DNA of 64,000 bases from Uloborus plumipes (Eukaryota; Arthropoda; Arachnida; Araneae; Uloboridae), in contig JAXGGA010002332.1 of assembly GCA_038373865.1 (NCBI GenBank), forward strand, positions 1-64,000, read 5' to 3'. Positions 1-11,354 of this stretch are shown one piece after another. The position numbers and the translations under genes were made by a program. The stretch's first letter is position 1, and each line of letters starts with the position of its first letter. The notes beneath the pieces are model-generated. The model saw only the letters and a program-made list of their open reading frames with translations. It made no database searches and was not told where the DNA came from.

Positions 1-593
1 AGCGTGGGAATTTACAACTACTCATCCCCCCCACTGTGACGCAGCTGACGGTCATAGGGCTTTATGATACTGTTGTCTGATGCGTATGGCCAATTATCTA
101 TCGAGAGGAAATAATTAACCAAATTTTCACCTGGCTCTCGTACTACTACTACGTGGTGCATTACTTTCCTGATTTATTTTTAAGTGATCAATTAATTCTA
201 TGACCACACAATTTTCAGAATTTTCTGAGGAATTCGCATCTAATATCTTATTTATAGCTTTTGATTTATTTTGAGGTGTAGAATGATCATATGTGTCTTC
301 ATTCCAATTTGTGATTGTTGCATATTTCCTACTACTTTCTTGTTTTGCCACATGCTTTTCCTTTTTCTATTGTTCTTTTATTACTGAGTGTCTTTCAAAA
401 ACTTTCTGATGTACCACCAGCAGCTAATCAGGTGTTGTACTGTACTTTCATTAACCAATTAAGGTGTACATATCTAAAATGGTAAATTATAACTATATTC
501 TATCAAATGAAAGGACCTGCGCAGAAGATGTAGAATTTTTCCAAATAATCTGTGAAGGAGCGGGACATTTATCAAAAGCTATTTCTAGAGTTA
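1..593. other. Unassigned AT-rich sequence
   Basis: No convincing gene, RNA or repeat boundary is visible. A minus-strand open frame at 127-351 is Ser/Asn/Lys-rich and happens to end near a possible splice donor, but it lacks a pyrimidine-rich acceptor upstream and resembles no family I recognise, so it is not called as an exon. Confidence 0.4.
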
Positions 594-595
594 TA

Positions 596-1279
596 CGAGG
601 GCAATTCAGAAACTAACCTCCGGTTGATTGAAAAAAATACACCAAGTAAAAATATTTTAATATATACGTCTTACAACTACATCTTTGCACTATTTTTCGA
701 CATAGTCTCCATAACGATTGAGGCACTTATCGTATCTCTTCACAAGCTTTGAAATTCCTTCTGCGTAAAAATCACCCGCTTGTGTCTTGAGCCAGCCTGT
801 GACCGCATCTTTGAGCTCTTCTTCGTCATCAAACCGCTGGGACCTGAGCCATTTCTTCATATGCATGAAGAGGTGATAATCGCTTGGCGCCAGATCTGGG
901 CTGTAAGGTGGATGGTTGAAAACGTCCCACTTGAAGGACTCAAGAAGGGCTGTTGTTCTGCGAGCAGAGTGAGGACGGTCGTTATCGTGCAAAAAAACGA
1001 TACCGGAAGTCAGCATACCACGGCGATGAATAGCTGCTGCAGAGTATCCTTTGGCTGTAAAAAACCTTATAACAGCACGTACTTCACATTTGGCAGGATT
1101 TTCTATTGCAGCACACATTTCAAACTGCCACAAAAACTAAACTAGCGCAGGTACGATGTTCACTCGACTACGGCTTGATGCCGACTGACCTACTGAGCGT
1201 GTGAATGCACAGATGGCGCGCTACTCCCCCCACTACCCGCACTGTGACCAATCGGAGGTTAGTTTCTGAATTGCCCTCG
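596..1279 (-). mobile_element. Internally deleted mariner (DD34D) element
   Basis: Terminal inverted repeats of about 27 bp begin CGAGGGCAATTCAG at both ends and are flanked by TA at 594-595 and 1280-1281, the target duplication of the Tc1/mariner superfamily. Only about 680 bp lies between the ends, against roughly 1.3 kb for an autonomous mariner, so about half the element has been lost. The remaining ORF reads on the minus strand. It is non-autonomous but keeps both ends. Confidence 0.9.
690..1133 (-). pseudogene. Deleted mariner transposase remnant, 147 codons
   Basis: The first ~37 residues (starting MWQFEMCAAIEN) precede an abrupt jump to the C-terminal half of a mariner transposase. 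The visible catalytic motifs are LHDNDRPHSA and SPDLAPSDYHLF, and the aspartates of these two motifs are separated by 34 residues, the DD34D signature of mariner. The first catalytic Asp and most of the DNA-binding domain are missing, so it cannot be active. The deletion nevertheless leaves an open frame that runs to the natural stop after GDYVEK. It might arise by abortive gap repair. Its position inside intact inverted repeats supports a MITE-like derivative. Confidence 0.88.
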
Positions 1280-1281
1280 TA

Positions 1282-1652
1282 TTTGCACGCTAATTGAAGT
1301 TGTGGTGGTGTTTCATATTCGTCACATAGCAGTCACTGACGATATATATTGATTCTTATTAAATGTTGATAATTTCGAAATGCAACTAAAAAACATATAT
1401 TTCCGTGATAGAACGGGACATCCGAAAATTGATCAGTAGGCCTCTAAAATAAAGTGACAAAATAAAGTTATAGGAATTAATAAACCGTACTCAACACTAT
1501 AAAAATAATATAGACACATGAAAATAATGCAAATTTTAAAAACTGGTATGAACTTACAAATGAGAAAGCTGTCTAAAATGTAACTGTTCAAACAATTTCT
1601 TCAACAGCCATTTTTACCTTTCTGTAAAGTCTTATGAAAAAACAAAAACGGA
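1282..1652. other. Unassigned AT-rich spacer
   Basis: Between the mariner and the next transposon I see no gene or repeat boundary. Confidence 0.4.
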
Positions 1653-1660
1653 GTTTCCAC

Positions 1661-3668
1661 CAGGCCCGTCATTCAGGGGGGGGGGGTCAATTGCCCCCCC
1701 CCCCCTGGCTTTGAGAAATCAATGCATTTACATATGGATGGTGTTATGCAAAAACGACTCAACCCACAAAAACCTGATTTCGAGATAATGGGCTTGAAAG
1801 TCAACAAACTCTGGCAAATCATGAGCTCAAAATCAATATACCAATGATATGTTACCATGAACGCAATATTTAAACTTATTTTCTCATGTGTTTTTCAATA
1901 AAAAATTTCAAGTGTTTCTGTATAAAAAAATAAAAATGTTGGATGAATGCTTTTTGCTTTATAGGTTATTAAGGAATGGAGGGTTAAAAAAATAAGGTAA
2001 CCCACATTATTAATGATGAATCATGTGTTTTATTGATAAAAAAAATGCTGTACAAAACATCAGTCTTTCAGAAATAATTAAAATTGTTTAAAAGATATTA
2101 ATCCTCATCTTCATCAATGTCAAAGTCTACATTTGAAACTCCAAAACTGTCAACATCATCTGAAAATTCCCCCTGTTGAGCAGTTCTCAAGAAATTATAA
2201 AAATATTTTAAGTCTTGTGGTACTAGCTTCAAAATTTCTTTGAGGTCTTTGATCTTTTCTTTTGACAGTGGTTTACCCGTTGGCCATAAGGAATACAACT
2301 GTATATCTTTAAACGACTAGTGTTGTCGACTTTGCTTCTTTTTTCTATATCTATTATCTGGATGTTTCCTTCTGTTGTGTTAGTTTTCATGTAGAGTTTG
2401 AAGGGCTCACTTTTCAAAATTTTGATCTCATGGGTCTTCAGACAACGCACTTTATCTTTGTTTAAATCGATTTTTCTGTTTGTAGTATTTTCCAATAATT
2501 TGTGAAACCATTTCTTGTCTTTCTATTTTGTTAACAACAAATTTATTTTTCCTTCTACACTCCTTCATAACATTAATGTAGTCTACGTCTGTGTATAGGC
2601 GCTGTTGGATTTTTAAAGAGCGCTCAACATCTCCAAACTCTGAATCGTTAGGCAGAAAGCTGTGTCCCGAAAGCAAGAATCTTAGAGTGATGGATTCAAG
2701 AGAAGGATGGTTATGCAATGTGTGCATCATTAATAGTGCTAGGTTGATACTGCGGTTTTGACCACCGCATGAATCGGACCATAGAATCAAGTGCTTGACA
2801 GGTGGATTGACATGTTCTATTATATATTTTCTTAGACAAGATCCCACCTCTTGGGTTCCTTCTCCCAGCTTCATTTTCAAGCCAAACATTGAAGATACCC
2901 TTTCCTGTGCTACCAACGTGGATGCCAAGGTTGTAGAAATTTAATTGCCGTTTATAATACACAATACCAGTTGGCAGTTTAGGTAATGGATGGGTTTTTT
3001 GCAGATCAAATGTTAAAGTTTCCAGTTCAGGGTTCTCTTTAGCAGATTCAAGATCTTTTTTCATTTGATCCCTCAAAGTCTGCTTTTTGAGTATGGTTGG
3101 AATGCTCTTCTCTTAGAGAATCCGCCACCTCGCCTGTAAGGCCTTTAATTTGTGCGTGGAACTTATCACACTTCAAACAGGTGTCCTTTTTAGGTTTCTG
3201 GAAACGTAAATTGAAATTGGCATAGAAATGTTTTTTGTAGGTAGAAAAACTTACTGGAAGCTCATTCTCTTTCTACAGTTCTCTTGATACAGTTGGTTGA
3301 GTGTTTGTTGCAAAATAGCTTACAAACATCAAACTGTTGGATGAGTGTTTTGCAGCTTCACTCAGTGGTTGAATGTTTTTTACTTAATGGTATATTGAAG
3401 ATTCAAGGATTGTGGGTTAAAATGTTATCTGTATTAGTCCTTGAAACGCTGATAGGGCTTAAATCATTTTTGCTTAATGTAGAAAGCAACATATTTTACC
3501 ATCAGAGTTGGATAACTCATTTTTTTATGTTTTGTGGGTTAACTCCTTTTTGCATAATACCATCCATATAAGTGGGCGTGGTTTTTAATGTTTTCCGATG
3601 ATATTGCATTGTGTTCGGACCCTTTGACCCCCCCCCCCCCACTGGAAAAACTTGAAATGACGTCCCTG
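1661..3668 (-). mobile_element. 2.0 kb DNA transposon with 8-bp target duplication and DUF7869-like gene
   Basis: Both borders can be read. The 8-mer GTTTCCAC occurs at 1653-1660 and again at 3669-3676. Immediately inside are similar inverted ends, CAGGCCCGTCATTC on the left and CAGGGACGTCATTTC on the complement of the right. Each end is followed by a long G/C tract. An 8-bp duplication and CAGG-type ends recall hAT elements, but the gene inside does not look like a hAT transposase. A short relative without the gene may lie at about 57455-57612. Confidence 0.8.
2098..3270 (-). pseudogene. Broken DUF7869-like transposon protein
   Basis: Minus-strand segments in different frames join into one protein family. 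From 5' to 3' they are: a segment around 3270-3080 with FNLRFQKPKKDTCLKCDKF, a Cys-x2-Cys motif; 3076-2711 with LPTGIVYYKRQLNFYNLG; 2928-2452 with LWSDSCGGQNRSINLAL and SGHSFLPNDSEFGDVE; then 2495-2229 and 2298-2098, ending in an acidic Asp/Glu tail. The pattern of a KKDTCxxC motif followed by WSDSCGGQNR and HSFLPND matches, from memory, the DUF7869 proteins common in arthropod and hydra genomes. Several frameshifts separate the pieces, so the copy is dead. It sits wholly inside the element with 8-bp target duplications. I infer that this protein may be its transposase; a captured host gene is the alternative. Confidence 0.7.
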
Positions 3669-3688
3669 GTTTCCACTAGTTTTTATTA

Positions 3689-5055
3689 AGAGCAAGAATC
3701 TGAGAGAGTGTCACGCCTCTGATTCATGATGTCTCAGATTTTTTCCCAAAAATTACCAAATGTTTATTATCTTATTGAAAGACCAAATCCAGAATGTTTT
3801 GCTCTAAAGTTGAGTTGTTTAGTTTTTATGGACCCCTAAAGATGAAGGTGCGGCATCAAAAATTAAGCGGATTTTCAAGACATGGAAGTTGCTGTGAGCC
3901 AAAACTCTTACCAGGAACTGTTGAACTCCAATTTTCTTTTTGTATATGGAATATAGAAGGTTCAAACTTTACAAAATGAATGTTAAATTTGAGGTAAGTT
4001 GTTGCCGTAAGGTCAGTGAAGGCCCTCAAAACAAGGCATTTTTGACGTTTTTCAGCATTTTTGAGGTCCAAAAACAGCTTGTACATTTCAGTTGCCACGG
4101 CAAAAGTAGTGTCGTTTGAAAGGCTAGTGTAAGCACTTTAAAATAGTGTATAAACAACCGAGGAAAGTTCAACGTGCTTTTAGTTGCGTAAGGCCGAAAT
4201 ATGAAAAATGTCATATTTTACCGACAACGGTCATAACTTCCTCTGCCAACAACATATTGAAATATTTTTTTTGCCAATGTCATACTCTATTCTTTGTCTT
4301 AACAGAACAGTTGAGTCCTTTGAGGCGAAATGTTAAATTTTTTTTTTACAAAAAATGTATTTTTGCCTGTGCATTTTTTGTAAAAAAATTTTAAGCATTT
4401 CGCCTCAAAGGACTCAACTGTTCTGTAACGACAAAGAATAGAGTATGACATTGGCGAGAAAAATATTTCAATATGTTGTTGGCAGAAGAAGTTATGACCG
4501 TTTGAATATCGGTAAAATATGACATTTTTCATATTTCGGCCTTACGCAACTAAAAGCACGTTGAACTTTCCTCGGTTGTTTATACATTATTTTAAAGTGC
4601 TTACACTGGCCTTTCAACGACACTACTTTTGCCGTGGCAACTGAAATGTACAAGCTGTTTTTGGACCTCAAAAATGCTGAAAAACGTCAAAAATGCCTTG
4701 TTTAGAGGGCCTTCACTGACCTTACGGCTACAACTTACCTCAAATTTAACATTCATTTTGTAAAGTTTGAACCTTCTATATTCCATATACAAAAAGAAAA
4801 TTGGAGTTCAACAGTTCCTGGTAAGAGTTTTGGCTCACAGCAACTTCCATGTCTTGAAAATCCGCTTAATTTTTGATGCCGCACCTTCACCTTTAGGGAT
4901 CCATAAAAACTAAACAACTCAACTTTAGAAAAAAACATTCTGGATTTGGTCTTTCAATAAGATAATAAACATTTAGTAAATTTTCGGAAAAAATCTGAGT
5001 TGTCATGAATCACCTCATAATGCTAATCGTGACAGTTTCTCAGATTTTTCCTCTT
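3689..5055. repeat. Foldback (palindromic) element, arms ~650 bp
   Basis: The left arm (about 3689-4355) reappears as its reverse complement at about 4370-5055. Shared landmarks are the segments beginning GAATCTGAGAGAGTGTCAC on the left and the matching GTGACAGTTTCTCAGATT on the right. The centre is an A/T-rich turn around 4335-4390. Small ORFs in each arm are mirror images of each other and not genes. This is a non-autonomous DNA element or hairpin MITE; I see no clear target duplication. Confidence 0.8.
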
Positions 5056-5302
5056 AAAATACCCTGCACTTTGAACATTTTTCTTCAATATCAACCAGTA
5101 AGAATTTTATTTTGACGAGAAAATTTTTTTCTCATTGTGGTTTTCATGGAATGGCCCTAAATGAATGCGTTAAAAAGTAATAAATTTATTACTTTTGAGC
5201 AATGTATGAGCTGGTCCCGAACGGGACAAAATGACCGCTCTCTGTGGAAAATGTCTTTCAACGTCATTGTTTTCAACGATTTTAATTATTATTTATCAAC
5301 AA

Positions 5303-6116
5303 ACTAGCTTATTACCCGGCGTTGTCCGGATGCTTATTGATACAGCATAGCAAATTATAATTGTTTTTAACTTATTTCATGTTAAAATGAAATAGGTGAG
5401 CCTTAAATTGAAGATTCATTATTAATCGTAATCTTTGTTGGAAAATACTCCTATTTAAATGTGTTAAATTTTATCAATTTGTATCAGGGTGTCAATTGAT
5501 TTAAATCAGTGATTTAAATCGCGATTTAAGTCAACTAATTTTTTCAAAAAAAAAAAAAAATCATAGATTTAAATCACTTTTTATTTTCTTTAATTTTTCC
5601 GTATAGTGTTTCATAATTTTGTTAAAATATTGTTTTGTTCTATTAAAAGTGATTAGAATCATATGTATTTGCATTGAATCCGGTTTTACATCATAGTTTT
5701 TTGCTGAAACTTTACTTCAAAGATGTTTTTGTATTTTTTAAAACTTAAAGGTAAGTCGTTCATAAATGTAAATTAATTAATAACTGAAGTTTCTATTTTT
5801 TTTTAAATTAAAAATATCTGATTTAAATCAATAAAATCCGGTTTTTTTATTTAAAAAAAATCATTGATTTTTTTACACCCTGATTTGTATGCTTAAATCC
5901 TTATCTCTATTACTCTATCTATTCAAAATTGAATTTCGAGCCTTTAGGACTTTTATAAAATTTCAAAACCCCGCGTATATGAATTCTAGTGTATCAAGGA
6001 ACATCTGTGCCAAGTTTGATGAAAGTTTGACGAAAACTGGATTTTTAAAAGGAACAAATATACAAACAAATATACGTACGAATATATTATACATACATCC
6101 ATTTTTATATTCAACA
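5303..6116 (-). mobile_element. Helitron-like (HINE/Helentron-type) copy, reverse orientation
   Basis: Starts with CTAGCTTATTACCCGGCG, the complement of a GC-rich hairpin end, and shares about 400 bp, inverted, with copies at 6555-6936, 21871-22282 and 57806-58216. An unrelated ATTTAAATC-rich stretch (about 5485-5880) interrupts it. No transposase is present. Helitron/Helentron placement rests on the terminal hairpin and lack of inverted repeats, so it is inferred. Confidence 0.55.
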
Positions 6117-6295
6117 AATGTGAGACATGTTTCTTTTGCATTGAAACCTTAGCTTTCAAGACTTGCATATTTTTACACCATTGCTCTAATAATGAAACAA
6201 AAATATTAACTGATTCATACGGAAAACTACCAAAGGTTGACTTTAGATGTACCGCACGTAACGTATGCAAATAAATCAAATTTTGAGCAACAAAA

Positions 6296-6296
<1 letters not shown>

Positions 6297-6333
<37 letters not shown>

Positions 6334-6500
6334 TATGCTTGTTTGGTTGTTTGTTCCTAAATAAATAAGTGAATTAGTAAATAAATGATTAAGTAAATGA
6401 ATGAATGAATAAATGAACAAGTAAATAATTGAATAAGAAAACAAGTAAATAAATAAATATGTAAATAAGTAAAAGAATAAATAAATAATCAAAACAGTAA

Positions 6501-6554
<54 letters not shown>
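6297..6554. repeat. AT dinucleotide tracts and AAAT/AAGT-type tetranucleotide repeat
   Basis: Two (TA)n tracts (6297-6328 and about 6508-6554) flank a degenerate four-base repeat of the AAATAAGT type. It lies at the 5' side of the next Helitron-like copy; an equivalent tetranucleotide tract precedes the copy at 21871. Confidence 0.85.
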
Positions 6555-6556
<2 letters not shown>

Positions 6557-6936
6557 TGGATGGATGGATGTATATTTGTTTGTTACTTATACAAATCCAC
6601 ATTTTTCGTTGAATTTTCATCAAACTTCGCACAGAGGTTCCTTGATGCACTTGAATTTATATAGGTGGGGTTTTGAAACTTAAAAAAAAAAATCAAAGTT
6701 CAAAATTCAATTTTTTTTTTTCAAAATGGCCGTTTTCTTTCAATTTTAAATAGAGTAGTAGAGATATGCTTTAAGCATACAAATGGATAAAATTTAACAC
6801 ATTTTAGTATGAGTATTTTCCAACAAAGATTACGATTAACAATGAATCATCAATTTAAATCTCACCTATATTTCATTTTAACATGAAATAAGTTAAATAT
6901 AATGTAATACCGGACATCACCGGGTAGTAAGCTAGT
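6555..6936 (+). mobile_element. Helitron-like copy, forward orientation
   Basis: Begins with GATGGATGGATG and TTGTTTGTTACTTATAC and ends with a hairpin-like ACCGGACATCACCGGGT followed by AGTAAGCTAGT. It is the inverted partner of the copy at 5303-6116. Confidence 0.55.
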
Positions 6937-7696
6937 TATTCAATAAAAATACAGCTGCGTCAGGAGTATCTTTGCGTCACATGTGATTACTTTAAAAAAA
7001 TGTGATTTTTCCTGTTTAGTTCCAATTGGAGATGGAACTAAACTTCGGCCTGAACGAATCATGAGGTGTGATTCGGCATTGTGCTGTGAATATTCATTCC
7101 TCAGTCATATCAATTATTGCCCTTTGAGATATACACAAGTATACACTGCAAAAACCAGGGGAGCCAAAGGGGTGACTTTATTCAACATGGGGTGAAAATA
7201 CGGTGCCGTAGGGTGCCTTCAGGAAGTCAAGCAAAAGTAGGGAAAGTAGGGATTCGATGCCCTTAGGACCTCACTGGGTGAATCTTCCGAAAGTGCCACT
7301 AACCCACCAATAGCAGAACGTAGAGAATAGCGCATACGCTCTAACTTATTTCCATCTATTTTAATGGCAGACGGTACGTTGCACCGAAGGAATTCGATTC
7401 ATCTTTCACATTGGATAAGTACAACTGAATTTACTCACATTATTTGGTCTTACATTATCTTCAAATCCTACGGACTATACTGCGGGCATTTTACAATAGT
7501 TTACTATTAGAACTTTTCAACACGTTTAAAATTCTTTCAGTTGACTACTGCGTGTAGTTCAGCTTATTGCTATATGATTGTAATGTCTTGTATTTTCTAT
7601 CATGCATAAACGTTACCTTAAAAATATGAATCGGTATTTCCTTGAATACTAGATAAACAGTATTTACTGTTTAAAATGCTTAAATTAGCTGATATA
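6937..7696. other. Unassigned sequence
   Basis: No gene is seen. A short piece around 7055-7077 (ATGAGGTGTGATTCGGC) recurs inverted near 13130-13160, so at least part is a dispersed repeat. Confidence 0.4.
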
Positions 7697-7698
7697 TA

Positions 7699-9117
7699 CA
7701 CTGCTCGACATTGAAAATGCAACACCAAGAAGGAGTGGTCAGACATTCATGCAAATTTTACCGTAGACGCACGTCACTGAGTTATGCAAATGATATGAAA
7801 TGCGCAGCTCTCCGACGCACGTGAAGTAAGCTATAAGAGAATGAAGTTGAAAAGTGGGCTATGTTCATGTTGGTTTTTCTGCCAGACTAATTATCGGAGA
7901 AATTTGGTTTTTGTCTCGAAGGATACGTGTGATAGGAGGAAATGCCACGCCGTCCTCAACGAAGACACTTCCAGCATATAGACGACTTTACAAAGGGTAT
8001 GGTGATCGGACTGAGAAGGGGAGGTTGGTCCATACGTCAAATTGCAGCTGATACCCACATGGATGCAAGCACTGTGCATCGGCTGTGTCGGAGATGGTTG
8101 GAAAGAGGAAATGTAGCCACATTGAGGGGTGCAGGTGCAGCCAGAGTGACGTCAGACCGCTTGGATCGACGGATTCACCGACAAGCTGTGGCGGACCCGC
8201 AAGTTACTTGTACGTCGATTCTGCAGCACGTGCAAGGTACCCTGGATGTTCCTGTGTCGACCAGAACCATTTCCCGTCGACTGGTTGCACGTGGCCTGCA
8301 ATCACGGCGCCCGCTAAGAAGACTGCCATTGACCTCACAGCACAGACTCCAACGTTTGGAATGGTGCCGGACCAGAGCGACGTGGATGGCAGAATGGCAA
8401 ACCGTAGTGTTCTCAGATGAATCCCGCTTCTGTTTGTCCAGCGATAGTCATCGCATACGTGTGTGGCGTCGACGTGGAGAAAGATCGAATCCGGCAGTAG
8501 CTGTGGAACGCCCCACAGCGCGACAACGTGGCATAATGGTTTGGGGCGCTATTGCATACAATTCCGTATCACCTCTAGTTCGTATTCGGGGCACTATGAC
8601 GGCCCAACGATATGTAGATAATGTACTGCGGCCGGTGGCAATCCCCTACCTTCAGGGTCTGCCAAATGCAATTTTTCAACAGGATAACGCCCGGCCTCAC
8701 AGTGCTCGAATCAGCCAACATGCTATACGAGGTGTACAGATGCTTTCCTGGCCACCATACTCTCCTGACTTGTCACCAATCGAACATGTGTGGGACGTGA
8801 TTGGACGCCGTTTGCAGAACCTGCCACTGCCTCGTTCAGAGGACGAACTGTGGCAAATGGTTGAAAGGGAATGGAGTGCCATCCCTCAGGACACCATCCG
8901 CAGGCTTATTGACTCCATGCCTAGACGTGTTTCTTCGTGCATCGCTGTCCGCGGTGGTCCTACTTCTTACTGAGCCGACGCCGTCCTCGCTCTAAATTTT
9001 GCTTATTTATTTTGAAATAAATATCACTTATTGTTCCATGCTGTCTCTATCTTCTTACCAAATTTCTTCAATTTCTGACCACTCTTCTTGGTGTTGCATT
9101 TTCAATGTCGAGCAGTG
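7699..9117 (+). mobile_element. Complete Tc1-type transposon
   Basis: Inverted repeats of about 43 bp, nearly identical, begin CACTGCTCGACATTGAAAA on both sides and abut TA at 7697-7698 and 9118-9119. The 1.42 kb length and single ORF are normal for a Tc1 element. The only clear difference between the ends is one missing G in the right repeat, which suggests a young copy. A second left end occurs at 61766. Confidence 0.95.
7942..8973 (+). CDS. Tc1-type transposase, 343 aa, apparently intact
   Basis: This protein would bind the element's inverted repeats in the nucleus and catalyse cut-and-paste transposition into TA. Residues ~10-65 form a helix-turn-helix (DFTKGMVIGLRRGGWS, then IRQIAADTHMDASTVHRL). 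A second, less clear DNA-binding half follows up to ~125. The catalytic domain shows VVFSDESRF (first Asp), MVWGAI, FQQDNARPHSA (second Asp) and SPDLSPIEHVWD (Glu). Thirty-two residues separate the second Asp from the Glu, against 34 in typical Tc1 proteins. The start ATG is the first in frame before the basic MPRRPQRRHF. There are no stops or frameshifts, and an AATAAA lies at about 9016. Codon use is much more GC-rich than the surroundings. I judge it potentially active; this needs functional proof. Confidence 0.93.
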   Translation: MPRRPQRRHFQHIDDFTKGMVIGLRRGGWSIRQIAADTHMDASTVHRLCRRWLERGNVATLRGAGAARVTSDRLDRRIHRQAVADPQVTCTSILQHVQGTLDVPVSTRTISRRLVARGLQSRRPLRRLPLTSQHRLQRLEWCRTRATWMAEWQTVVFSDESRFCLSSDSHRIRVWRRRGERSNPAVAVERPTARQRGIMVWGAIAYNSVSPLVRIRGTMTAQRYVDNVLRPVAIPYLQGLPNAIFQQDNARPHSARISQHAIRGVQMLSWPPYSPDLSPIEHVWDVIGRRLQNLPLPRSEDELWQMVEREWSAIPQDTIRRLIDSMPRRVSSCIAVRGGPTSY

Positions 9118-9969
9118 TATATACATAAAAAAACTATTCAACTAGCAATTAGAAAATTCTAGAAATTATTATAGTTTAAACTTCACTGTCCGATTTTCTG
9201 AATAAGTGTTATTAGCGGATTTTCCGCAAAAATATTTATTTTTAATGATGCAAAACATTTAAGTGACCAAAATAATAGTATAGCTGTTTCGTAACGATAT
9301 GCGCAAACAGAACATTGGAAAAAGAAATCTCTCTCTCACTATTATTTATTCCAAACACTTGAATGTCATGACTCATTTCGTAGTGGCTCATGTTTTTCGT
9401 TCGCTTCATTTCATGAAATGAATATGGTACTTACTCTTCTTTATATTTGTTCTAACTACTGCATTATTAGTTTTTTTTTTTTGTACCAGTTAGAATGAAT
9501 AGACCGTTAAAAATGTACTTCAACTCAAATGTTGAATTACATATGTATATGTCGAATTATATATGTATATGTCGAATTATATATGTATATGTCGAATTAT
9601 ATATGAAAATGTCGAATTATACATGTAAATGTCGAATTATACATGTAAATGTCGTATTAATATGTTACTTTTGGTTTAAATTTTGATGCTTATGAAACGA
9701 CTTGATTTTTCAGTGATCGTCACACTACTGAATATTTTTGGTTTTTCTTAAAAGTGATTCAACAATACCTTCCCACTTCAGTTTTAGTAGAGATAATGTT
9801 ATAGTCAATCGATCCCCGTTCAGATTTCACACACTTTCATACGGTTTTTTTCCTTCTTGTTGTCGTTATAATATATTTTTTAAGTGGTGCATGTGGTTTG
9901 CCGGCAACTTTTTCCTTTTTTCGCTCTCTTAAAAGTGCCGCCCGGGGCAGAACGCCCCCTAGTTACGTC
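9118..9969. other. Unassigned AT-rich sequence containing a 20-bp tandem repeat
   Basis: Apart from the tandem repeat at 9540-9660 no feature is supported. Confidence 0.4.
9540..9660 (+). repeat. 20-bp tandem repeat, ~6 copies
   Basis: The unit is ATATGTATATGTCGAATTAT; later copies drift to ACATGTAAATGTCGAATTAT. It produces a low-complexity ORF in every frame. Confidence 0.9.
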
Positions 9970-10267
9970 CAGGGGCGGATACAAGGGAGAGGTGACGGGG
10001 TGATCCGTCCTTCCGTTGACTCTTTTCCACCAGTTTTTCAACTCTGAAGCTGTAAAAAGGCAATTTTTGATGATCTCCGATGAGACGATGAGAAGTGGTT
10101 GTGATTCGGATCTCTGATCTGGAATTTTTTTCGAAATTAAAGACCGAAACATTTGTAATAAACAGAGTATGAAATAACCAGTATATGTGGTAAAGGAGGG
10201 GGGGGGGCAAGTACAAAAAAAAAAACAATCGCCCCCCCCCCCTGGAGCATTTCTGGATCCGCCCTTG
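9970..10267. mobile_element. hAT-like MITE with G/C tracts
   Basis: Ends CAGGGGCGGATACAAG and, on the complement of the right side, CAAGGGCGGATCCAG are inverted with respect to each other. Internal poly-G and poly-C tracts lie at about 10197-10242. No matching 8-bp duplication is visible (GTTACGTC versus GCTAAACC), so the borders are less certain than for the other hAT-like elements here. Confidence 0.6.
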
Positions 10268-10269
10268 GC

Positions 10270-11350
10270 TAAACCACTGGGAAGGGTATTTGGTATTCTC
10301 CTCTGAAAAATCTTTGAAATTAGAGCTTTAAAAAATTAATTTTTGCGACTTCGTTGTTGAAGTATAAGCGAAAGAGATTTATGGACTCTTGGGCTTTGGT
10401 TTTGAGGGATTGAGTTTCCTCCCTTTCCTCTTTTGCTACGTCCCTAACATCTTTTATTTAATTGAAAGAAAAAAGTAGTGAAAAACGTTCCTCCGATTTT
10501 TTTTTTTTTTCAATCTCAACTGATGGTTTCGGACAGAGAAATTTCCAATGTCCAACCTAATGTTATTATTTATTTGTTTGTTTATTTATTTGTTTTATTT
10601 TTTGTGTATTTGAAACACAGACTTCTGAGTCCTCGGTAAATCACTTTTAAAATTTTGACTGCATTGGAGCTTTGCAGTGATACCCGAATTCTTGTTTCCC
10701 ACTTAGTTTATTTCATTTGTGCCTCCTTAACTTACCCTAATATTTTGATAAAATTGACAACGCGATCACGGTTAAAAATGTTCTTACATGTTATTTTCGT
10801 TTTCAACTATGCAAAGCGAATTCTAAATACATTTTTAATGTTACTAGGACATGAAGGAAACCAATTCGTTCCGCCAGAAAAAAAAAAAAAAAGTAATCGT
10901 GTTGCGCTTTGTGAGCTACCACAAAGCGCAAAATATTGAACAAAAAAAATATTGAAGTTGCTCCTGGGTTAAAACTTGAAACTGGTGATATAGTTGATAG
11001 AATTTTATAAAATAGAGCCTTAACTTCCTTTTTTGAAAATCATACTTAACTCTCGGAGGAGGCCGTGCCCCCCCCCCCCCCCTAGAGCCGCCACTTGCTG
11101 GAATACGCTTCCCCCTAAAATGCAGTATCAAAATTTGACTCGATTTGTACTAGGCTGGAATCTCGTAATAGTAATAATAATATATAGTAGTATCTCGTAA
11201 TAATAATAATAACGATAGTAATAATAAATAGGCTCGTATCTACAAATTGCTAGAAAATTTGGAAAAGAGTAGTGGCTAGCCATGGACAATACTTTGAATA
11301 ATGTGTTATTTCATTTTATCCCTCAAAAAAAAAAAAAAAAAAAGAATGCG
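10270..11350. other. Unassigned AT-rich sequence with homopolymer and TAA repeats
   Basis: Contains A/T homopolymers, a poly-C tract near 11070-11085 next to GGAGGCCGTGCC, and a TAA-type microsatellite at about 11166-11230. No gene is supported. Confidence 0.4.
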
Positions 11351-11354
11351 TTTT

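Noticed and set aside
127..351. 74-residue Ser/Asn-rich minus-strand ORF as a host exon
   Set aside because: It has a possible GT donor but no pyrimidine-rich acceptor, no ATG start (it would begin at GTG) and no recognisable domain.
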